Shown: piece by piece, positions 52,369-61,172 of the stretch
Layout of the letters: every line of letters starts with the position of its first letter
How positions within the stretch are numbered: the stretch's first letter is position 1
Origin: Ferruginibacter sp.
GTDB lineage: Bacteria; Bacteroidota; Bacteroidia; Chitinophagales; Chitinophagaceae
NCBI GenBank assembly: GCA_019638525.1
Contig: JAHBTO010000001.1
Span: 744,001-808,000 of the forward strand
Direction: 5' to 3'
Length of the DNA: 64,000 nt
Position numbers and translations under genes: made by a program
The notes under the pieces: generated by a model
The model's input: only the letters and a program-made list of their open reading frames with translations
Told to the model about the DNA's origin: nothing
The model's database searches: none

Positions 52369-53421
52369 ATGGATGAAATAAAACTCACACAGTTTTCAAA
52401 AGGCGCCGGTTGTGGTTGTAAAATAGCTCCCAAAGCGCTTGATGAAATTTTGCAGTCAAATATTTCTGTTAAACCCGATAAAAAATTATTGGTTGGCAAC
52501 AGCAGCAAAGACGATGCGGCTGCTTATGATTTGGGCAATGGTACCGCTTTAATTTCTACCACTGATTTTTTTATGCCCATTGTAGATGATGCTTTTGATT
52601 TTGGCCGTATTGCAAGCGCCAATGCCATCAGTGATGTGTATGCCATGGGAGGCAGGCCGGTAATGGCTATTGCTATTTTAGGCTGGCCGGTAGAAAAATT
52701 GCCGGTAACACTTGCACAAAAAGTTTTGGATGGCAGCCGTAGCATTTGCCAACAAGTGGGCATTCCTTTGGCAGGCGGGCATAGCATAGATTCGGCCGAG
52801 CCTATTTTTGGACTGGCAGTAAGCGGCCTGGTTGATATAAGCAACCTTAAAAGAAATGATACGGCAAAACCGGGCAATTATATTTTTATTACCAAACCAC
52901 TTGGAGTAGGCATTTTATCTACTGCACAAAAAAGGGCTGTTATAAAAGATGAACATGTTGCTGTGATGATAAATCAAATGACGCAACTGAATACAATTGG
53001 TGAGGCGCTTGGTAAAATTAATGGAGTAACTGCCATGACTGATATAACCGGCTTTGGGTTACTTGGCCATCTTGTTGAAATGGCAGAAGGAAGTAATTGT
53101 GGGGCAGCAATAAATTATTCAATGCTGCCTGTGGCAAATGGTGTAAAAGAATACCTGGCACAAAGGATAATACCCGATGCCACTTACCGAAACTGGAACA
53201 GCTATAATGCCAAAACTACTTTTGAAAAAGGCGTAAATGTAATGGAAGCCTTTAACCTGTTACCCGATCCGCAAACCAATGGCGGTTTGTTAATTGCTGT
53301 AGATGAAAGCGCCGTGGATGAAGTAAAAAAATTATTTATTGAAAACGGGTTAGCAGATTTTGCTGCGCCCATTGGCCGTTTTACTGATGCTGCAGAAAAA
53401 TTGATTAACATAAAAATATAG
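52369..53421 (+). CDS. selD: Selenide, water dikinase SelD (Cys form)
   Basis: SelD makes selenophosphate from selenide and ATP. The 350-residue protein has the hallmark GAGCGCKIAP: Cys15 and Lys18 are the counterparts of E. coli Cys17 and Lys20, so this is a Cys, not a selenocysteine, enzyme. The AIRS-type ATP-binding and C-terminal domains follow (LGNGTALISTTDFF, AGGHSIDSAEP, DITGFGLLGHL). With mnmH two genes upstream, the visible selenium use is tRNA 2-selenouridine. selA and selB are not in the window. Confidence 0.95.
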   Translation: MDEIKLTQFSKGAGCGCKIAPKALDEILQSNISVKPDKKLLVGNSSKDDAAAYDLGNGTALISTTDFFMPIVDDAFDFGRIASANAISDVYAMGGRPVMAIAILGWPVEKLPVTLAQKVLDGSRSICQQVGIPLAGGHSIDSAEPIFGLAVSGLVDISNLKRNDTAKPGNYIFITKPLGVGILSTAQKRAVIKDEHVAVMINQMTQLNTIGEALGKINGVTAMTDITGFGLLGHLVEMAEGSNCGAAINYSMLPVANGVKEYLAQRIIPDATYRNWNSYNAKTTFEKGVNVMEAFNLLPDPQTNGGLLIAVDESAVDEVKKLFIENGLADFAAPIGRFTDAAEKLINIKI

Positions 53422-53423
53422 CT

Positions 53424-53669
53424 ATGCATTTACCGCTTAGCGATTGGATTGGCTTTATAGGCGTAGCCATCCTGCTTATTGCTTTTTTATTGAACCTCTT
53501 TAATAAGATGGACAAAGGCAGCCTTGTTTATATATTGATGAATGTAATTGGCGCCGGTATGGCTTGCCTTGCATCGTGGATGATAGATTATATCCCTTTT
53601 ATTATTTTAGAAGCAACCTGGACGCTTGTTTCGGTAGTAGCATTGTTTGCTTATTTTGCAAAAAAATAA
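53424..53669 (+). CDS. Small three-helix membrane protein, CBU_0592-like
   Basis: An 81-residue protein of three hydrophobic helices (about 6-25, 32-52, 57-78) with GFIGVAILLIAFLLNLF near the start. Length and layout match the CBU_0592-like family, whose function is unknown. It begins 2 nt after selD and is probably in the same transcript. It converges with the dehydratase gene. Confidence 0.75.
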   Translation: MHLPLSDWIGFIGVAILLIAFLLNLFNKMDKGSLVYILMNVIGAGMACLASWMIDYIPFIILEATWTLVSVVALFAYFAKK

Positions 53670-53683
53670 TTAAGCTGCCATTT

Positions 53684-53917
53684 TCATTTTAATAGCGAAT
53701 CAATTTTTTGTGCAAGCTTGTGATCTTTGTCGGTTACCACATCGCCTGCATCATGTGTGCTTAACCATATCTCCACTTTATTATACACATTTGTCCATAG
53801 CGGGTGATGGTCCATCTTTTCTGCTTCAATAGCCACCCTTGCCATAAATGCAAAGGCTTCCGAAAAATTTTTAAACTCAAAATTTTTATACAGTTTATTA
53901 TTTTGTTCTTTCCACAT
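53684..53917 (-). CDS. 4a-hydroxytetrahydrobiopterin dehydratase (pterin carbinolamine dehydratase)
   Basis: A 77-residue PCD/DCoH-fold protein. The signature is [24 protein letters not shown], with the His-His-Pro catalytic site. It recycles the pterin cofactor of aromatic amino acid hydroxylases, which could link to tyrosine supply for the pigment, but the hydroxylase is not seen here. It is slightly shorter than typical (about 95) at the N-terminus. Followed on the same strand, upstream, by the IPExxxVDY gene. Confidence 0.88.
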   Translation of the reverse strand: MWKEQNNKLYKNFEFKNFSEAFAFMARVAIEAEKMDHHPLWTNVYNKVEIWLSTHDAGDVVTDKDHKLAQKIDSLLK

Positions 53918-53932
53918 CTTGTATAAAATTTA

Positions 53933-54379
53933 TTAAAAAATAAGATGTTGTTTATTCTTTATTTTCTCATTAGTCATTTCGGTTACAAGTTGCACGCCCG
54001 GCAGTGAGCGTATAGCCTGTATTAAAATATTTAAGTCTTCGTTGGCAATCAACTCGCCTTTTATCAGCCATAAAAAATCAAGGTGTTTAAATTCGGGTAA
54101 CAGGTATTCGCCGTCATACTGGTTGTTGTATAAATAATGTATGAGCGATGTGGTTGGCAAAGCATATTCGTAAATACTAAAAAAATATTTACGTTTTTTT
54201 TTGGTAAGCTGTATCTCTATATCGTTGTTAACTCTAAAATTAAGCCCAAGCATTTGGTTAAGTTGCCAGCTAAACTGGTAATCTTTTACAGGCGCCACTA
54301 TGCCAAGTAGTATAGAGTCTTCAAAAAACTCCTGTGCCAGCGCTTCGTTATCAATAATAAGTTTTGAAGATGTTGCCAT
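53933..54379 (-). CDS. IPExxxVDY-family protein
   Basis: A 148-residue protein with the family motif in the form LPEFKHLDFLWLIKGE near residues 95-110 (consensus IPExxxVDYFLxIKG). Predicted as a small cytosolic alpha/beta protein; function is unknown. The family is typical of Bacteroidota. Confidence 0.75.
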   Translation of the reverse strand: MATSSKLIIDNEALAQEFFEDSILLGIVAPVKDYQFSWQLNQMLGLNFRVNNDIEIQLTKKKRKYFFSIYEYALPTTSLIHYLYNNQYDGEYLLPEFKHLDFLWLIKGELIANEDLNILIQAIRSLPGVQLVTEMTNEKIKNKQHLIF

Positions 54380-54396
54380 TTTTATTTGCTTTTATT

Positions 54397-56046
54397 TTAA
54401 AACACAATATTAAAGTGTAGCTCTTCATCTCCTCTTTTAACCGTAACAGTTGTCGCATCGCCTTTTTTAAATTTACCCAATGCCTTCATATATTCCTGTA
54501 CATCGTTTGTTTTATGATCACCAATTTTCAATATCACATCACCTGCTTTTATACCTGCTTTTTCAGCCACTTTGCCTTCGCTTACGCCATCGGCTTTTAC
54601 TCCAATGCCACTAAAAGTGTAATCGGGCATTATGCCCAGGCTTACGCTAAAGCTTCTGCGGCCCTGTGGCTGTGCTTCCCTGGTTTTGGTAAAAGCAAGC
54701 TTGCCTTTATTGTTATTTTTTTCTACCAGGTTGTAAATATATCTTATCAAATACAGTTCGCCATTATAGTTAATCTTATCGGCATCATCAGATGGTTTGT
54801 GGTAATCGCTGTGTGCACCGGTAAAGAAAAACAAAACAGGTATATCTTTCCTGTAAAATGATGTGTGGTCGCTGGGGCCTGTACCACTGCTGTCAATATT
54901 TATCTTCAGGTATTTATCGTGTACATCAATCTCTTGCCCCCAAACAGGCGATGTGCCAAAGCCGCCAATGGTTAATCCATGTGTACTATCATTAAGCCTG
55001 CCAACCATATCCATATTTATCATGTAGTTGGCTTTAGAAAAATCAATGGTAGGGTGTTCGGTATAATATTTACTTCCATACAAACCCAACTCTTCACCCG
55101 AGAAAGCGATGAACAGGTAATTATTTTTTTTAAGTTTAGATTTTTTTAAAAGCTTACCCAACTCAATTAATGCTGCAGTACCGCTTGCATTATCATCGGC
55201 GCCGTTATGTATTTGTGGCTGGCTACCGGTATACAGCGAATTATGGTCTTCGCCATAACCAAGATGATCGTAATGTGCGCCTAAAATTACCGTATTAGCA
55301 GCGCCATTATCAATATAACCCACCACGTTGTGGCCGGTTCTTTTTTTATCGCTGATGCTGATGTTTATTTTAATATCAGCTGGTACGGTTTCATTTTTAA
55401 AAAACTTTTGTTTTGTTTCTTTACTGATGTAGAGTACGGGAATTTTTACAAATTCTTTTTTTGATTTTGGTTCAAATTTTAATTCATCATCAATATTACT
55501 GCTGTTATAAACAAGTAAAGCACTGGCGCCATGGCCAGATACTTTGTTGGCATGCCTAACGATGGCATCTTCCAGGTCGAAGTGTGGATTGTTTTTATTC
55601 TCTTCCAGTAATTCTTTAACATCTAAAAACCAGGCAGCATCTCCTTCAGGCAATGCAATGGCACCCGATGTTTCTTTTTCAGCATTAGCACTAAAAGAAA
55701 ACGGAAAAAAATCTTTATCAGGCACAAGGGCTGTGTTGTTGATGATTAAACTGGTACCGGGCCCTGTTTGCCTGCCGTCATTTACTTCAAATGCCTGAAT
55801 ATAGCTACCATTATCGGCTTTGGCTTTTAGTCCTGCCAGTTCAAACTGCTTAGTGATATATTCATACGCAAGTTTTTCGCCTTCGGTACCGGTTCTTCTT
55901 CCTTCCAGTTTATCATCGGCCAGGTATGCAATATGATTATGTAAAGATGCCAATACAATATTATCGGCTTTAATTTGTGATTTTTTACGTTTTTGAGCTG
56001 TACTAACTGTAGAAATCAATAATAAAAACCAAAGGAAATGTTTCAT
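54397..56046 (-). CDS. M28-family zinc aminopeptidase with PA and PDZ domains
   Basis: A 549-residue exported protease. The signal peptide covers about 1-18. A PA-like inserted domain is at about 90-215. The M28 catalytic core follows, with the zinc ligands in GAHYDHLGYG, HNGADDNASGTAAL and FSGEELGLYGSKYY, then MDMVGRL and GPSDHTSFY. A C-terminal PDZ domain (about 455-549) contains VAEKAGIKAGDVILKIGDHK. It trims N-terminal residues from peptides in the periplasm or at the surface. ATG 56046 was preferred to ATG 56073. Confidence 0.92.
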   Translation of the reverse strand: MKHFLWFLLLISTVSTAQKRKKSQIKADNIVLASLHNHIAYLADDKLEGRRTGTEGEKLAYEYITKQFELAGLKAKADNGSYIQAFEVNDGRQTGPGTSLIINNTALVPDKDFFPFSFSANAEKETSGAIALPEGDAAWFLDVKELLEENKNNPHFDLEDAIVRHANKVSGHGASALLVYNSSNIDDELKFEPKSKKEFVKIPVLYISKETKQKFFKNETVPADIKINISISDKKRTGHNVVGYIDNGAANTVILGAHYDHLGYGEDHNSLYTGSQPQIHNGADDNASGTAALIELGKLLKKSKLKKNNYLFIAFSGEELGLYGSKYYTEHPTIDFSKANYMINMDMVGRLNDSTHGLTIGGFGTSPVWGQEIDVHDKYLKINIDSSGTGPSDHTSFYRKDIPVLFFFTGAHSDYHKPSDDADKINYNGELYLIRYIYNLVEKNNNKGKLAFTKTREAQPQGRRSFSVSLGIMPDYTFSGIGVKADGVSEGKVAEKAGIKAGDVILKIGDHKTNDVQEYMKALGKFKKGDATTVTVKRGDEELHFNIVF

Positions 56047-56070
56047 GTATTTGTATTTGGTGTGGAAAAG

Positions 56071-56078
56071 CAAAGATA
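56071..56078 (-). promoter_or_regulatory. -7 promoter box of the M28 peptidase gene
   Basis: Reads TATCTTTG on the minus strand, 24 nt before ATG 56046. It overlaps the in-frame upstream ATG 56073, which supports the shorter start. Confidence 0.45.
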
Positions 56079-56200
56079 ACTTACAGTACTGCTATTTGTG
56101 TAAATGGATTGTAAAAATTAGTATGTGTGTATCTGTTTCAATTTTTCACTTAGCAAAGGGCATCTTTCTTAAATCGTAACCTTTTAAAGAGGTTTACAGT

Positions 56201-56208
56201 TATTTTTG
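56201..56208 (+). promoter_or_regulatory. -7 promoter box of feoB
   Basis: TATTTTTG fits TAnnTTTG. The predicted transcription start near 56213 rules out TTG 56206 and leaves TTG 56218 with a leader of about 5 nt. No -33 TTTG is seen. Confidence 0.35.
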
Positions 56209-56217
56209 CAGTCAATT

Positions 56218-58338
56218 TTGACAAAGCATATAAACATAGCATTGGTAGGTAATCCAAACAGCGGCAAAAGTTCGCTGTTTAATTATTTAACCGGGTTAAA
56301 CCAACGGGTAGGAAATTTTCCGGGGGTAACAGTTGATAAAAAAATGGGCCAAAGTAAAATTTCGGAAAACCTACAGGCTACAATTATTGACTTACCCGGT
56401 TCTTATAGCCTTTATCCAAAACGTAGCGATGAGTGGGTGGCATACAAAGTTTTACTTAACCAGGATGCTAATATAAAACCCAATATGATTTTGCTGGTAG
56501 CCGATGCAAGCAATCTTAAACGCAACCTTTTATTTTGTTCGCAAATTATTGACCTGGGCATACCGGTGGTAATAGCATTTACCATGATGGATATTGCAAA
56601 AAGAAAAGGAACACAAATTGATATACCCGGACTTGAAAGAGAATTAGGTGTACCCATTGTACAGGTAAACCCACGAAAAAGTAAAGGGCTTGAGCAATTA
56701 AAAAAAGTGATTGAGCAATCGGCCGAAAATTTATACCATCCACCGGCACGTGGTTTTATTGATAACCATGCATTGGCTGCAGATGCCATTAACGGTGTTA
56801 AAAACCATTATCCCGAAATAAGCAATTATAAGGCTATTCATTACCTGATAAACCACGAGCAGTTTTTGCTTGATGAAGGTATGCAGGATACTATTGAACA
56901 AATAGAAATTGAAAATAAATTTAACCCAACCAAAACGCAAGCCGAAGAAATTATGCAGCGTTATGGCCGTATTAAGCATATTATGCAACAAACAGTGGTG
57001 GAAGCCGACCCATTACAAAAGGCCATGTTTAACGAGCGGCTCGATGATATACTGATGCACCGGGTATGGGGATATGTAATTTTAATAACCGTATTATTCC
57101 TGCTTTTTCAAAGTGTTTTTTGGGTGGCCAAATATCCTATGGATGGTATTGAATGGTTGTTTGGCGAGTTTGGTGGTTTACTAAGTAACATGTTGCCGGT
57201 TAGCTGGTGGAGCGATTTGCTAATTAATGGTGTAATTGCCGGGCTAAGCGGTATTATCATATTTATACCGCAGATAATGATATTGTTTGGTTTGATAACG
57301 ATACTGGAAGATACCGGTTACATGGCCCGTATAAGTTTTCTTACAGATAAGCTGATGAGAAAGGTGGGGCTTAATGGTAAAAGTGTAATGCCTATGATAA
57401 GTGGTTTTGCATGCGCCGTGCCGGCCATCATGAGTGCCCGCAATATCGAAAACAAAAAAGAAAGGCTACTCACCATTATGATAACGCCACTTATGAGTTG
57501 CAGTGCAAGGCTGCCGGTGTACACTATTTTAATAGCATTAGTCATCCCCTCAAAATTATATTTTGGATTTTTAAGTTTACAAGGCCTTGTAATGATGGGG
57601 CTTTATTTAATGGGTACAGTAATGGCGTTAATTGTAGCCTGGGTGATGAAATGGTTTATTAAAAGCGCCGAACGCAGCTTTTTTATTTTGGAATTACCTT
57701 CTTACCGCTCACCAAGGTGGAAGAATGCAATTACTACCATGATAGAGAAAGCAAAAATATTTGTATTTGATGCCGGTAAAATTATAATGATTATAAGCTT
57801 GCTGTTATGGGTTTTAAGTACCTATGGCCCGGCAAAAAAAATGGCAGCAGTTACTGCTAAATACGAGCAACTGGTAAAACAAAATCCTCAACAGGCTAAT
57901 GAATTGAATAAAGAACGAAGGACCGAATTGCTGCAAAGCTCCTTTGCCGGGTCATTAGGAAAGGCTATAGAACCTGTTATAAGGCCATTGGGATACGACT
58001 GGAAAATTGGTATTGCACTAATTACTTCATTTGCCGCCAGGGAAGTTTTTGTGGGTACTATGGCAACCTTGTACAGTGTGGGCGATGATGCAGACAATAA
58101 CAATACTACACTTAGACAAAAAATGGCAGCTGCCGTAAGAGAAGATGGTACAAAAGTGTACAACCTGGCAACGGGTTTATCATTACTGGTGTTTTATGTA
58201 TTGGCTATGCAATGTATGAGTACATTGGCTGTGGTTAAAAGAGAAACCCGTAGCTGGAAATGGCCAATGATTCAATTGGTTTACATGACCGGCCTTGCTT
58301 ATGTGATGAGCTGGATTGTGTACACAATTTTCAAATAA
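56218..58338 (+). CDS. feoB: Ferrous iron transporter FeoB
   Basis: FeoB imports Fe2+ across the inner membrane. The 706-residue protein opens with a G domain: G1 GNPNSGKSSLFN, G2 FPGVTVDKKMG, G3 DLPGSYSLYP. A helical GDI-like domain follows (about 170-265), then the membrane part with two Gate domains (VMPMISGFACAVPAIMSARN, and a second Gate region) and FeoB_C. Start TTG 56218 is inferred from family N-terminus and the promoter box; TTG 56206 is the alternative. No feoA is adjacent. It is followed by the CMD-family gene. Confidence 0.95.
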   Translation: MTKHINIALVGNPNSGKSSLFNYLTGLNQRVGNFPGVTVDKKMGQSKISENLQATIIDLPGSYSLYPKRSDEWVAYKVLLNQDANIKPNMILLVADASNLKRNLLFCSQIIDLGIPVVIAFTMMDIAKRKGTQIDIPGLERELGVPIVQVNPRKSKGLEQLKKVIEQSAENLYHPPARGFIDNHALAADAINGVKNHYPEISNYKAIHYLINHEQFLLDEGMQDTIEQIEIENKFNPTKTQAEEIMQRYGRIKHIMQQTVVEADPLQKAMFNERLDDILMHRVWGYVILITVLFLLFQSVFWVAKYPMDGIEWLFGEFGGLLSNMLPVSWWSDLLINGVIAGLSGIIIFIPQIMILFGLITILEDTGYMARISFLTDKLMRKVGLNGKSVMPMISGFACAVPAIMSARNIENKKERLLTIMITPLMSCSARLPVYTILIALVIPSKLYFGFLSLQGLVMMGLYLMGTVMALIVAWVMKWFIKSAERSFFILELPSYRSPRWKNAITTMIEKAKIFVFDAGKIIMIISLLLWVLSTYGPAKKMAAVTAKYEQLVKQNPQQANELNKERRTELLQSSFAGSLGKAIEPVIRPLGYDWKIGIALITSFAAREVFVGTMATLYSVGDDADNNNTTLRQKMAAAVREDGTKVYNLATGLSLLVFYVLAMQCMSTLAVVKRETRSWKWPMIQLVYMTGLAYVMSWIVYTIFK

Positions 58339-58420
58339 AAAAATCTAAACAGATTATTGGTTTTATTATGCAAACTTTTTTTGCATCTATAATTTTATTA
58401 TTCAATTTAAATTATTTTTT

Positions 58421-58771
58421 ATGAGCAACCTTGTTACAGCATTCAACGATTATCGTTCCAGGATGAACAATGTGATTTTAAGTAAAGACAATCTTGTTAT
58501 TAAACGATTATGGAATTTAGATACCAACACTTACGCAGCCGGCGCATTAGATGTAAAAACCAAAGAAATGTTAGGCCTTGTTGCCAGTATGGTTTTACGA
58601 TGCGATGATTGTATTAAATATCATTTAGGCAAAACGCACGAGTTGGGTATTACCACCGAGCAGGTGTATGAAGTGTTTGCCGTAGCAAATATTGTTGGCG
58701 GAACCATTGTGGTGCCACACACCAGGAGGGCAGCCGAGTATTGGGAAGAGTTGCAAAAAAAGGAAGGTTAA
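58421..58771 (+). CDS. Carboxymuconolactone-decarboxylase-family (AhpD-like) protein
   Basis: A 116-residue helical protein with the redox-type active site LRCDDCIKYHLGKTHELG (CxxC plus His), as in AhpD-like alkylhydroperoxidase proteins. Probably a thiol-dependent peroxide-reducing or dehydrogenase-coupled protein in the cytosol. A 7-bp inverted repeat ATGCAAA/TTTGCAT lies upstream at 58368-58386. Confidence 0.85.
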   Translation: MSNLVTAFNDYRSRMNNVILSKDNLVIKRLWNLDTNTYAAGALDVKTKEMLGLVASMVLRCDDCIKYHLGKTHELGITTEQVYEVFAVANIVGGTIVVPHTRRAAEYWEELQKKEG

Positions 58772-58873
58772 TGGCTGGTTATGGTACCGGTAAAATTTTA
58801 AAATTCATTTTAATTGTAGTACCATTGTTTGTGTTTCAATATTCAATAACTTTATAACTCAATTATTATTAGT

Positions 58874-59917
58874 ATGAGTGATACTATATCTGCCCTACCT
58901 CCCTTAACCGCAAAAGATTTTGTTACCGACCAGGAAGTTCGCTGGTGCCCGGGTTGTGGTGATTATTCCATTCTTGCACAGGTGCAAAAAGTGATGCCAA
59001 CCCTTGGTATTCCAAAAGAAAATATTGTTGTAATAAGTGGCATCGGCTGCAGCAGCCGTTTTCCTTATTATATGAACACCTATGGTATGCACAGCATACA
59101 TGGCAGGGCTACCGCTATTGCCAGCGGCTTAAAAGCGGCACGCCCCGAACTGAGTGTGTGGATAGTTACCGGCGATGGCGACGGGTTAAGCATTGGCGGC
59201 AACCATACCATTCATTTACTGCGCCGCAATTTTGATGTAAATATTATGTTGTTCAATAACCAGATTTATGGTTTAACAAAAGGGCAATATTCACCAACAT
59301 CCGAAGAGCATAAGATAACCAAGTCAACACCGTTTGGCAGTATCGATCATCCTTTTAATCCCTTAGCGCTGGCCATGGGTGCCGATGCAAGTTTTATTGC
59401 CCGTACTATGGACAGGGATCCTAAACATTTACAGGCAATGCTTTTAAGATCGCAGGCACATAAAGGAGCTTCGTTTTTAGAGATATACCAAAACTGCAAT
59501 ATTTTTAATGATGGTGCTTTTGAAATATTTACCGAAAAGAAAACCAAGCCGGATGAAGTGTTGTTTTTAGAGCAAGGCAAACCATTGATTTTTGGTGCCA
59601 CTCAAAACAAAGGAATAAAGCTGGATGGTTTTAAACCTGTAATTGCCGACCTGGAAGCCGGTGCATCTGCCGATGATTTATGGATACATGATGAACGGGA
59701 TTTTTATAAAGCACAAATATTGATACGGATGTTTGATGACCCTAAACTGGAAGGGCACCTGCCAAGGCCATTTGGTGTTTTTTATGAAACCGACAGGGCT
59801 TGTTATGAAGATAGTTTAACAATGCAGATTGAAGAAGTAATAGCCAGGAAAGGAAAAGGCGATTTAGATAAACTACTTAGGGGAAATGAAACTTGGGAAA
59901 TTTCTGCCACTGCATAA
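58874..59917 (+). CDS. korB: 2-oxoacid:ferredoxin oxidoreductase, beta subunit
   Basis: The thiamine-diphosphate-binding beta subunit of 2-oxoglutarate-type ferredoxin oxidoreductase, 347 residues. N-terminal WCPGCGDYSILAQ and GIGCSSRFP bracket the usual cofactor region, and the TPP motif is VTGDGDGLSIGGNH through LFNNQIYGLTKGQYSPTS. It should pair with an alpha subunit (korA), which is not in the window, although the two are often adjacent. It is followed by a strong terminator. Confidence 0.9.
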   Translation: MSDTISALPPLTAKDFVTDQEVRWCPGCGDYSILAQVQKVMPTLGIPKENIVVISGIGCSSRFPYYMNTYGMHSIHGRATAIASGLKAARPELSVWIVTGDGDGLSIGGNHTIHLLRRNFDVNIMLFNNQIYGLTKGQYSPTSEEHKITKSTPFGSIDHPFNPLALAMGADASFIARTMDRDPKHLQAMLLRSQAHKGASFLEIYQNCNIFNDGAFEIFTEKKTKPDEVLFLEQGKPLIFGATQNKGIKLDGFKPVIADLEAGASADDLWIHDERDFYKAQILIRMFDDPKLEGHLPRPFGVFYETDRACYEDSLTMQIEEVIARKGKGDLDKLLRGNETWEISATA

Positions 59918-59967
59918 ATAATTGAACAAATATTTTAAGATTGCTGTTAATACAATCAAACTAAATG

Positions 59968-60002
59968 ACAAAGGAGCAAAGTTTTAATCTTTGCTCCTTT
60001 GT
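59968..60002. terminator. Bidirectional terminator between korB and asd
   Basis: ACAAAGGAGCAAAG (59968-59981) and CTTTGCTCCTTTGT (59989-60002) form a perfect 14-bp stem with a 7-nt loop. It sits 51 nt after the korB stop and 40 nt beyond the asd stop, serving both convergent genes. Confidence 0.85.
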
Positions 60003-60041
60003 ATTGATATATCCAATTTATAAGCATTGAATTTTTATTTT

Positions 60042-61031
60042 TTACAGCATCCCCTTTTCTTTAAGATACTCTGCTATTTGCACTGCATTAGTGGCAGCGC
60101 CTTTACGAAGGTTATCACTCACTATCCAGCAGTTTAAAGTTTTGGGTTGTGTTTCATCCCTTCTTATCCTGCCTACAAATGTATCATCCTTATCAAAAGC
60201 CGTTAATGGCATGGGGTAAATATTATTGGTAACATCATCTTTTAAAACAACTCCCGGTGCTTTGCTGAGGATAGATTTCACTTCTGCAAGGTCAAAATCA
60301 TTTTCAAATTCAATGTTCACACTTTCACTGTGGCCGCCCATGGTAGGTATTCGTACGCAGGTGGCGGTAACTTTTATGTTATCATCACCAATAATTTTAT
60401 TTGTTTCCTTCACCATTTTCATTTCTTCTTTGGTGTAACCGTTTTCAAGAAAAACATCAATATGCGGTATGGCGTTTAAATCAATAGGGTATTTATAAGC
60501 CATATCACCCTCTACGCCTTTACGCTCGTTCATCAGTTGTGTTACTGCTTTTACGCCGGTGCCGGTAACGCTTTGGTAAGTACTTACCACCACCCTTTTT
60601 ATCTTGTATTTATCATGCAAAGGTTTTAATACCACTACCATTTGTATAGTAGAGCAGTTAGGGTTGGCAATTATTTTATCTTCTTTTGTTAATACAGTTG
60701 CATTCACTTCGGGCACCACTAATTTTTTTGTGGGGTCCATGCGCCAGGCACTTGAGTTGTCAATAACAGTTATGCCTGCAGCTGCAAATTTTGGCGCCCA
60801 CTCAAGCGATGTGCTGCCGCCGGCAGAAAAAATTGCCACATCGGGTTTAGCTGCAATGGCATCGGCAGCACTTACAATTTTATATACTTTACCTTTAAAA
60901 CTTATTTCTTTACCTATACTTTTTTCTGAGGCCACAGGAATTAGTTCCGTAACCGGGAAATTCCTTTCTTGCAATACCTGTAACATTTTACTGCCTACTA
61001 AACCGGTAGCGCCTACAACTGCAACTTTCAT
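60042..61031 (-). CDS. asd: Aspartate-semialdehyde dehydrogenase
   Basis: Asd reduces aspartyl phosphate to aspartate semialdehyde, the branch point for lysine, threonine, methionine and diaminopimelate. The 329-residue protein has the NADP site VAVVGATGLVGSKM at the N-terminus, catalytic Cys126 in IANPNCSTIQMVV, and catalytic His in GGHSESVN. ATG 61031 (MKVAVVGATG) is the right start; the frame is open upstream to 61100 through the terminator hairpin. The leader appears to hold a regulatory hairpin. Confidence 0.95.
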   Translation of the reverse strand: MKVAVVGATGLVGSKMLQVLQERNFPVTELIPVASEKSIGKEISFKGKVYKIVSAADAIAAKPDVAIFSAGGSTSLEWAPKFAAAGITVIDNSSAWRMDPTKKLVVPEVNATVLTKEDKIIANPNCSTIQMVVVLKPLHDKYKIKRVVVSTYQSVTGTGVKAVTQLMNERKGVEGDMAYKYPIDLNAIPHIDVFLENGYTKEEMKMVKETNKIIGDDNIKVTATCVRIPTMGGHSESVNIEFENDFDLAEVKSILSKAPGVVLKDDVTNNIYPMPLTAFDKDDTFVGRIRRDETQPKTLNCWIVSDNLRKGAATNAVQIAEYLKEKGML

Positions 61032-61055
61032 TTTACTTTTTGTTTTATTAATTAT

Positions 61056-61084
61056 AAAAAAAGCCTCCCGTTTTTGGGAAGGCC
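61056..61084 (-). terminator. Terminator-like hairpin in the asd leader (candidate attenuator)
   Basis: On the minus strand: GCCTTCCC, loop AAAAAC, GGGAGGC with one bulged T, then TTTTTTT, ending 25 nt before ATG 61031. No minus-strand gene lies immediately upstream, so this is within the asd transcript. A GGGAAAGC further upstream (61124-61117) can pair with GCCTTCCC in 7 of 8 positions and would disrupt the terminator. Confidence 0.65.
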
Positions 61085-61124
61085 AGTTATTTTGATACAT
61101 ACATCATTACACTTATGCTTTCCC

Positions 61125-61172
61125 TTAATGGTTGGGCTTTTTAGTAAAACAAGTATGTTTATATTTTATCAT
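61125..61172 (-). CDS. Possible 15-residue leader peptide upstream of asd
   Basis: ATG 61172 to TAA 61125 reads MIKYKHTCFTKKPNH: four Lys and two Thr in 15 codons. It ends directly before the GGGAAAGC anti-terminator arm. Lys and Thr are end-products of the asd pathway. In AT-rich DNA Lys-rich short ORFs are not rare, so this is suggestive only. Confidence 0.35.
   Translation of the reverse strand: MIKYKHTCFTKKPNH

Noticed and set aside
58368..58386. Inverted repeat ATGCAAA/TTTGCAT upstream of the AhpD-like gene
   Set aside because: A 7-bp A/T-rich palindrome with short spacer is expected by chance here; there is no repressor next to it and no second copy was noticed near feoB.
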